Positions 7,800 through 11,985 of a stretch of DNA of 11,985 nucleotides are shown piece after piece. Location of the stretch: NCBI GenBank assembly GCA_002297815.1, contig DBKH01000024.1, forward strand, positions 18,170 through 30,154, given 5' to 3'. This DNA is from Bacteroidales bacterium UBA755. GTDB taxonomy: Bacteria; Bacteroidota; Bacteroidia; Bacteroidales; UBA932. Below the pieces are notes generated by a model. It ran no database searches. It had not been told where the DNA came from and was given only the letters and a program-made list of their open reading frames with translations. The position numbers and the translations under genes were made by a program. The stretch's first letter is position 1. Each line of letters opens with the position of its first letter.

Positions 7800-7814
7800 A
7801 TGAATATTACTCAT
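7800..7814. promoter_or_regulatory. Imperfect dyad over the -33 region of the TonB-operon promoter
   Basis: ATGAATATTACTCAT is an imperfect palindrome: the outer ATGA/TCAT arms match, the inner TA/TA pairs match, and one position per arm and the centre do not. It is centred about 18 bases upstream of the -7 box, exactly where a -33 element would be. A regulator binding here is an inference from position and symmetry only. It is not a good match to the Fur consensus. Confidence 0.3.
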
Positions 7815-7902
7815 AAGAATTGCTTGACTTTCACCCGATTTTCATCTGATCCGCCCAGAAATAACTGCCCATTCTTCTTTTGGGCCGCAAAATGATGTCG
7901 CA

Positions 7903-7936
7903 TTGGATGGAGTGACGAAAAGGTTTGCTATCTTTG
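7903..7936 (+). promoter_or_regulatory. Promoter of the PnuC-family gene
   Basis: The -7 box TATCTTTG (7929-7936) matches TAnnTTTG. A TTGG at 7903-7906 is a possible -33 box, 22 bases away. The leader to the ATG is only about 35-40 bases, so no TPP or NAD riboswitch fits. Two tiny frames (ATG ACA ACA TAA at 7953, ATG ACA CCA TGA at 7971) precede the start. Confidence 0.55.
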
Positions 7937-7978
7937 TCGGGCAACAAATCAACATGACAACATAAACATAATGACACC

Positions 7979-8752
7979 ATGATGACCTCAGTTAAGGAAA
8001 GAAGATTCAATCTGGCGTTCAACATATTCTTGGTTACAGGAATGCTGTTGGCTGTCACAGCCACTACCATATTCAAAGTTCAGCAGCCGGGAGTGAGAAC
8101 CTTTATGCTCCTTTTGGCGGCATTTGGTTCCGTGATGGGGGTTGTGAACACTGTGATGTCAGCCAATGGGAACATTCTGACTTTTCTTTTCGGCTTCATT
8201 GATGTGCTTATTGGCACAATCGTTTATTTCGACAATGGCATCATGGGCAATTTTGCCCTTCACGCTTTCTATTTTCTGCCAATGCAGTTCATCGGATTCT
8301 GGCAATGGAGCAAGAGAGGGGCTAAGGTTCACTCTGGGGACGATGGTTCGCATCTGAAAGCCAGACGGCTTACGGGAAGGCAGTGGGCTTGGCTTGCGGC
8401 TGGAATAGTCGCAGGTATAGTGGCTCTTTATCTTATATTATTATATGTAGATGTGGCAAAGCTGTCCGCTGGCAAGATTGAAAGTATAGACAAACCAAAG
8501 ATCCTTCTCGATGCTGTTGTGATGATTCTGAACATTGCAGGGCAGGTGCTGATGAGTCTCGCGTTTATGGAGCAGTGGTACATCTGGATCTTGGTCAACA
8601 TTTCCTCAATCTCGCTCTGGAGCGTAGCTGTCATGAACGGGGCTGGCTCTGGGAATGCCGCTGTCATGCTCATTAAGTACATCTTCTATCTGCTGAACTC
8701 CCTCAATGGTTTAAGGATTTGGCTGAGTCTCAGCCGTGACGCTTCAAAGTGA
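7979..8752 (+). CDS. PnuC-family vitamin transporter (nicotinamide riboside or thiamine type)
   Basis: PnuC-family proteins are inner-membrane facilitators for nicotinamide riboside (PnuC), thiamine (PnuT) or riboflavin (PnuX), with uptake pulled by phosphorylation inside the cell. This 257-residue protein has about seven hydrophobic segments: roughly 11-31, 41-58, 66-84, 91-109, 136-156, 177-196 and 200-220, with another near 226-242. Family landmarks are PMQFIGFWQWSKR (101-113) and EQWYIWILVN (198-207), the latter holding a WxxW. The loop of about 25 residues after WQWSKR is charged. Start ATG at 7979 is followed by a second ATG, and either could be used. No NadR-type kinase, thiamine pyrophosphokinase or TPP riboswitch is nearby, so the substrate cannot be assigned. 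It is transcribed divergently from the TonB operon. No clear terminator separates it from acpP. Confidence 0.85.
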   Translation: MMTSVKERRFNLAFNIFLVTGMLLAVTATTIFKVQQPGVRTFMLLLAAFGSVMGVVNTVMSANGNILTFLFGFIDVLIGTIVYFDNGIMGNFALHAFYFLPMQFIGFWQWSKRGAKVHSGDDGSHLKARRLTGRQWAWLAAGIVAGIVALYLILLYVDVAKLSAGKIESIDKPKILLDAVVMILNIAGQVLMSLAFMEQWYIWILVNISSISLWSVAVMNGAGSGNAAVMLIKYIFYLLNSLNGLRIWLSLSRDASK

Positions 8753-8790
8753 CAGCGGAAGAACTGCAAAACGGTGACATCGAAGGCAAA

Positions 8791-8822
8791 TTTGCATAAT
8801 TGACTATTTTTTGCTTACTTTG
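8791..8822 (+). promoter_or_regulatory. Promoter of acpP
   Basis: TTTG at 8791-8794 is a -33 box. The -7-like TTACTTTG (8815-8822) lies 20 bases downstream and differs from TAnnTTTG at one base. The -33 box is the right half of the perfect 10-base palindrome GCAAATTTGC (8786-8795). The leader to the ATG is about 75 bases, long for this window. It contains a weak TTCCC/GGGAA dyad but no recognisable riboswitch. Confidence 0.55.
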
Positions 8823-8904
8823 TGCCGCTATATGTTTCCCTTTTGTGTCGGGAACGTTGTAGCCCCCTTATTTGTAAGAATATACTAATTTTAATTATTC
8901 AATT

Positions 8905-9162
8905 ATGACTGAAGAAGAAATTGTAAAGCAGGTCAAAGCGATTATCGTTGACAAGCTGGGCGTTGAGGAGTCAGAAGTGACTGAAAGCGCTAACTTCACA
9001 AATGATCTCGGAGCTGATTCACTTGACACAGTTGAGCTTCTCATGGAGTTTGAGAGAGTGTTTGGAATCAAGATTCCTGATGAGGAGACAAGCACAATCG
9101 CAACCGTTAAGGATGCAATCGACAAAGTTAAAGAGAAGCTCGCCAGCAAGGAAGAAGCATAA
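8905..9162 (+). CDS. acpP: Acyl carrier protein (fatty acid synthesis type)
   Basis: The protein has 85 residues, usual for AcpP. It carries the growing acyl chain as a thioester on 4'-phosphopantetheine in type II fatty acid synthesis, in the cytoplasm. The attachment site is Ser39 in GADSLDTVELLMEFE (36-50). The surrounding helices and the acidic helix II are typical, as is the start MTEEEIVKQVKAIIVDKLGV. The ending KLASKEEA is a short charged tail. It stands alone here: the fabF and rnc genes that commonly follow acpP in Bacteroidota are absent, and a strong terminator follows 20 bases after the stop. It may be the main AcpP or a second copy; the sequence alone looks like a primary fatty-acid ACP. 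Confidence 0.95.
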   Translation: MTEEEIVKQVKAIIVDKLGVEESEVTESANFTNDLGADSLDTVELLMEFERVFGIKIPDEETSTIATVKDAIDKVKEKLASKEEA

Positions 9163-9172
9163 TCCTTTGACT

Positions 9173-9208
9173 AAAAAAATTAAGCCTCGGATTTCAGTCC
9201 GAGGCTTT
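9173..9208. terminator. Bidirectional terminator between acpP and the DUF4270 gene
   Basis: A perfect 10-base-pair stem, AAGCCTCGGA (9182-9191) with TCCGAGGCTT (9198-9207), and a 6-base loop. On the plus strand it runs into TTTATTATTG. On the minus strand it runs into a T-rich tract from the A run at 9173-9179. It sits between two convergent genes 60 bases apart and serves both. Confidence 0.9.
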
Positions 9209-9222
9209 ATTATTGTTGTCTG

Positions 9223-10854
9223 TTATTTTTCAGGATATCCTTTCGGAACAGCGAACGTCACTTTCAGTTTTGGCTTCTTGCCTTCCGCTTTAGGCCCACG
9301 AAGCACCGCATTATAGTAACGGTCCTTGTCCAATTCTGTGTCTGAAGTGGTTGTCGTGGCTGACGAGGAGGCGTACTGGGCCATGGTCGCGTAGTTGTAG
9401 TAGTTGTTATAGTAGCTACCGTAGCTGCCATAACCATAGCCGTAGCTGCCATAGCCGTAACCACCGTAAAGTTGGTTGTAGTAAGAGGCATAAGCTATCT
9501 GCTGATAGTAATTGGCCATCTCCTCTGCCTCCGCGTTATATGTGGTAGTTGTCTCGTACCACATCACTAAGAACCAGATGTCGTAATCTGACAGCTTGCT
9601 GTCGTCAGCGTCTTTTCTGATGATTTGCTGCACATGATGCGTGATGTCCGGAGCGTAATTGCACAGAGAACGGTTGATGTCTCCCTGATTCTCGTCCGAA
9701 GCACTGGCATCGGTCAACCCTGCAAATGTCACAGTCGTGTCCGTGCTGATTTTGATGGTCGGACTAAGAACCTTAGGATAACGGAACATTGTCGTGTAAT
9801 CGTCCGGGAAATCAAATGGCAATTCAATTGTGGCCTTTGAGATGAGCGCGGTAGCAGGATTTCCACCTTTGCGAACAATCTCTTCATTTACAAGACGTTG
9901 GATTTCGTAAGCCGGAACGACAGGTTTTACTCCGCTTCCACCTTCGATGTAAATCTTATCATCCGCCTTCCCGATGAGATGATCCGACTCGTGCCTGTCA
10001 ACGTTGAACACGTACTGCGAAGGCAGCGCGCTTGCATTTATCAGAGAATCGAGATCCTGCATCTCCACAGGACTGAAATAGAACATCAAACTAGAATCCC
10101 TCCTTTCTCCGTTGAACTCTCCGTTGAAGTAAAGAATAGCGTAGTTATCCGTCCTGTTGATGTAATATGATCCCGATGAACTCTGAACTCTCTCCAAGAT
10201 GTCGAACTTGTACATGTCGAAGCGCCCACCTATCCCAGCTGGCTCATCGGTGCAGAGGTATATTCCCGGAAATTTCTTTGTGTAGGTTGCTAGGTCCTTA
10301 AGGTCATCTTGGGTGATGTTAAGGTACTGCCTGCCGAAGTCCTCTGTGAACTCGAATGTCAGCGAGTCTTGCCCATTGACCACCGGCACGCCTTTAGTGA
10401 TTCTCTTTGTGCCGTGCTTGACTTCAGCTCTGGAGAAGTAATCCTTGGAACCGAGTGACTCGGTGAGAGCATAGACATTGACGTTTTGAAGAATGTTCTG
10501 CTGGCTCTCGTCCGCCACAGATGTGGAGTCAGGACCGGCTTTAAATTTAAATCTTTTGAACACCGGATCTTTACCGAAATCTACAGAGTCCAGAACTGGC
10601 ACGAGAGTCACAACGCTTCCCCGGCTGAACAGCCCGAAACGCTCGTCCCTGATCGAACCGATGGTTATTCTTCTTGATGAATATGCAGTAAGACTGTCAA
10701 TTGATTTCATCCAAATCTCGTCCAAGTCGAACTCGGCTGTGTGGAAGTCATATTTCTGGTCGGTGGGAATTAAGTCTCCGCCGAGCTTTTGATCCACTCC
10801 GATGCATGACACCAAAGCGACTGTCAGAGCAATGATTGCTGGAAGTTTTCTCAT
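9223..10854 (-). CDS. DUF4270-family lipoprotein with a Tyr/Gly-rich C-terminal tract
   Basis: The protein has 543 residues. The signal peptide ends in LVSC with lipoprotein Cys17. The region GVDQKLGGDLIPTDQ (19-33), then SIRDERFGLFSRG (67-79), matches what I know as DUF4270, a Bacteroidota outer-membrane lipoprotein family of unknown function. The closing strand PKLKVTFAVP (528-537) also fits. Between the family core and that strand lies a tract of low complexity (about 449-489) made almost only of Tyr, Gly, Ser, Asn and Ala, followed by a Ser/Thr run. The DNA there shows near-repeats of GTAGCTGCCATAGCC on the plus strand. The gene starts directly after the stop of the GT5-like gene (TAAATG), so the two are translationally coupled and cotranscribed. 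Function is unknown; the family and lipobox are well supported. Confidence 0.88.
   Translation of the reverse strand: MRKLPAIIALTVALVSCIGVDQKLGGDLIPTDQKYDFHTAEFDLDEIWMKSIDSLTAYSSRRITIGSIRDERFGLFSRGSVVTLVPVLDSVDFGKDPVFKRFKFKAGPDSTSVADESQQNILQNVNVYALTESLGSKDYFSRAEVKHGTKRITKGVPVVNGQDSLTFEFTEDFGRQYLNITQDDLKDLATYTKKFPGIYLCTDEPAGIGGRFDMYKFDILERVQSSSGSYYINRTDNYAILYFNGEFNGERRDSSLMFYFSPVEMQDLDSLINASALPSQYVFNVDRHESDHLIGKADDKIYIEGGSGVKPVVPAYEIQRLVNEEIVRKGGNPATALISKATIELPFDFPDDYTTMFRYPKVLSPTIKISTDTTVTFAGLTDASASDENQGDINRSLCNYAPDITHHVQQIIRKDADDSKLSDYDIWFLVMWYETTTTYNAEAEEMANYYQQIAYASYYNQLYGGYGYGSYGYGYGSYGSYYNNYYNYATMAQYASSSATTTTSDTELDKDRYYNAVLRGPKAEGKKPKLKVTFAVPKGYPEK
9388..9510 (-). repeat. Coding low-complexity repeat (Tyr/Gly-rich) inside the DUF4270 gene
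   Basis: This encodes residues 449-489, including GGYGYGSYGYGYGSYGS and YYNNYYNYA. The nucleotide sequence contains short imperfect tandem copies of about 15 to 21 bases. Slippage during replication could expand or shrink it in frame. Confidence 0.7.
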
Positions 10855-11676
10855 TTACTGTAACTGTTGATAAAATCCATCGTATTCCTCGATGTAATGC
10901 CCGTTGGCCATCGCTTCTTCGTTGAAAGGAAGATTAGGGATGTTCTCCTGTTGACAGAACTTGACCAACTCTGGATCAACGTTTTTGTCTCCGAAGATTA
11001 TCCCATCGGAATACAAAGCGGCGGTTTTCGCAAGATTTATGCCAGTAGGATTCTCAAGCAAGGAGACATCCGCTGGCTTGATTCCACCGAATATGATATT
11101 GTCTTTGAAAGAAGGGGAGAAAGCCTCTTTGTCGATCTCTCCGTAGAGGGAGGTCACGATTTTGCTTCCGCTGAAGATCGGGTCTCCGTTGTAGGCTTTC
11201 TTGAGGTAGAGCGGAATCAGATTCGAAATCCAACCTTGGCAGTGGATCACGTCTGGAGCCCAACGAAGTTTCTTTACGGTCTCTAGGACACCTCTAGCAA
11301 AGAATATGGCCCTCTGTCCATTGTCTTCAAAGAACTTTCCATCTGCATCGAATGAAATCTGCTTACGACGGAAATAGTCTTCATTGTCAATAAAATAGAC
11401 CTGAATCCTAGCTGCTGAGATGGAGGCTACCTTGATCACGAGCGGCCTGTCCACATCACCAATGATGATGTTCATTCCAGAGAGTCGGATGACCTCGTGG
11501 AGTTGGTTCTTACGTTCGTTTATGCACCCATAGCGAGGCATGAAAGCCCTGATTTCCTTTTTGCGTTCTTGGATACCTTGTGGTAGGCAACGTCCGACCT
11601 TCGAGATTGGTGTCTCTGGAAGGAATGGCATCATCTCGGAATTGACGAATAATACTCTGTTTACGGGTTTTCCCAT
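10855..11676 (-). CDS. GT5 'glycogen/starch synthase' N-terminal-domain protein (half-length)
   Basis: The 273 residues cover only the N-terminal Rossmann half of a GT5 glycogen synthase. Landmarks are VLFVNSEMMPFLPETPISKVG (8-28), EIRAFMPRYG (41-50), VYFIDNEDYF (93-102) and ARGVLETVKKLRWAPDVIHCQGW (127-149). Active GlgA is about 475 or more residues and has a C-terminal half that completes the ADP-glucose site; this protein stops before it. The KTGG substrate loop is K26-V-G-R29 here, and the HAHDWH-type motif is HCQGWI. The reading frame is clean, with no sign of decay. As I recall, Bacteroides homologues have the same length and the same GR variant, so this is probably a family trait and not a local truncation. 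Database names of 'glycogen synthase' are therefore doubtful. It forms a tight operon with the DUF4270 lipoprotein. Confidence 0.85.
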   Translation of the reverse strand: MGKPVNRVLFVNSEMMPFLPETPISKVGRCLPQGIQERKKEIRAFMPRYGCINERKNQLHEVIRLSGMNIIIGDVDRPLVIKVASISAARIQVYFIDNEDYFRRKQISFDADGKFFEDNGQRAIFFARGVLETVKKLRWAPDVIHCQGWISNLIPLYLKKAYNGDPIFSGSKIVTSLYGEIDKEAFSPSFKDNIIFGGIKPADVSLLENPTGINLAKTAALYSDGIIFGDKNVDPELVKFCQQENIPNLPFNEEAMANGHYIEEYDGFYQQLQ

Positions 11677-11694
11677 ATTAAAAATCTTGTCTTA

Positions 11695-11702
11695 CAAAGG
11701 TA
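11695..11702 (-). promoter_or_regulatory. -7 box of the GT5/DUF4270 operon promoter
   Basis: On the minus strand this reads TACCTTTG, a full match to TAnnTTTG, 19 bases before the ATG. The leader would be only about 10-15 bases. Upstream is very A/T rich and shows no clear TTTG -33 box. Confidence 0.55.
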
Positions 11703-11872
11703 ATAATTTTTTTTCATATTTCGATATTTCACTATCTTCTCATCTTTGACACTTCTGCATTTAAAAATAGTGCCCTAAGACCACTGTGGCAGCGATTTTG
11801 GGGCTATATGATTTTCTATGTATGTAATGTAATGGTGTCTACATTATGGCTCACCTCCCTTTGACGCAGTCG
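11703..11872. other. Intergenic stretch with no recognisable gene
   Basis: A/T-rich near the GT5 promoter, then of mixed composition. It holds small dyads (CCAC-AG-TGG at 11783-11791, TAATG/CATTA around 11830-11847) and a short TGTAA repeat, but nothing long enough to support a feature. No pantothenate gene (panC) is visible here. Confidence 0.5.
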
Positions 11873-11985
11873 TCATTTGTTCTTCTCATTATCTTTTTCG
11901 AGCCCCTGTTTTGTGGCGGCTATTATGCTCCTCATTGCCTTCTTCGTCACGATCTGTGTGTCGGTCCTGAAGCCGGCTGAGCCGT
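11873..11985 (-). CDS. Possible C-terminal end of an unidentified protein (5' end outside window)
   Basis: Read on the minus strand from the window edge, one frame is open for about 36 codons and ends in TGA at 11873-11875. The peptide is charged and helical in character, with TKKAMRSIIAATKQGLEKD and a Lys/Asn-rich end. This looks more like a real protein C-terminus than the alternative plus-strand frame from ATG 11845, which is Cys-, Leu- and Phe-rich and ends after 44 codons. I do not recognise the family; it is too short to judge. Confidence 0.35.
   Translation of the reverse strand, partial: GSAGFRTDTQIVTKKAMRSIIAATKQGLEKDNEKNK

Noticed and set aside
7800..7814. Fur box at the TonB-operon promoter
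   Set aside because: The dyad does not match the Fur consensus spacing or core well, so an iron link cannot be claimed.
7903..7978. TPP or NAD riboswitch upstream of the PnuC-family gene
   Set aside because: The predicted leader is only about 35-40 bases and no conserved TPP-box motif is present.
7953..7982. Two mini-frames (ATG ACA ACA TAA and ATG ACA CCA TGA) just before the PnuC start as a regulatory leader peptide
   Set aside because: They encode only three residues each and could arise by chance in an A/T-rich leader; noted in the promoter entry only.
7831..8076. 81-codon minus-strand frame upstream of the TonB operon
   Set aside because: It is antisense to the start and promoter of the PnuC-family gene and its composition is not protein-like.
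10855..11676. glgA assigned as gene symbol
   Set aside because: The protein lacks the C-terminal half and key motifs of GlgA, so the symbol would imply an activity that is not supported.
11845..11979. 44-codon plus-strand frame at the window end (ATG at 11845)
   Set aside because: It is Cys-, Leu- and Phe-rich with no domain; the opposite-strand frame over the same bases looks more protein-like.
1..11985. CRISPR array, toxin-antitoxin pair, prophage or defence system
   Set aside because: No regularly spaced repeats, no small paired genes and no recognisable nuclease, integrase or phage protein is visible on either strand.

Overview
The window looks like a chromosomal piece of a Bacteroidales (Bacteroidota) genome. 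The evidence is the set of protein families: a TonB-dependent receptor with an N-terminal carboxypeptidase-regulatory-like domain, BACON, FISUMP, DUF4876, DUF6850 and DUF4270 proteins, and a half-length GT5 'glycogen synthase'. Five promoters also carry the Bacteroidota -7 box, TAnnTTTG or a one-base variant of it, and Shine-Dalgarno sequences are not obvious. I cannot name the species.

Layout. (1) 1-417, + strand: the 3' end of rsmA/ksgA, with a palindromic-repeat insertion in frame near its C-terminus. (2) 511-597, +: tRNA-Ser(GCU) with its own promoter and terminator. (3) 772-7736, - strand: a four-gene operon. In transcription order it encodes a TonB-dependent receptor, a DUF4876 lipoprotein, a DUF6850 outer-membrane barrel and a BACON-BACON-FISUMP lipoprotein. 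Junctions are a 1-base gap, a 32-base overlap and a 21-base gap, and a strong hairpin terminator closes the unit. (4) 7737-7978: a divergent promoter region. (5) 7979-8752, +: a PnuC-family vitamin transporter. (6) 8905-9162, +: an acyl carrier protein, alone, ended by a bidirectional terminator. (7) 9223-11676, -: a two-gene operon of the GT5 N-terminal-domain protein followed directly by a DUF4270 lipoprotein that carries a Tyr/Gly-rich tract. (8) 11703-11985: a mostly empty stretch, with a possible 3' end of another minus-strand gene at the window edge.

How the genes may work together. The four-gene operon is the strongest candidate for an undescribed system. It has one energised outer-membrane transporter, a second barrel without a plug, and two predicted lipoproteins, but no SusD and no glycan-degrading enzyme. 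This suggests TonB-driven uptake of a non-glycan cargo, or a surface-assembly role; the cargo cannot be read from the sequence. PnuC moves vitamins or nucleosides of the nicotinamide riboside/thiamine type across the inner membrane and is divergent from the receptor, which makes co-regulation possible but unproven. The GT5/DUF4270 pair is, as I recall, a conserved Bacteroidales pairing of unknown function. The rest (rsmA, tRNA-Ser, acpP) is housekeeping.
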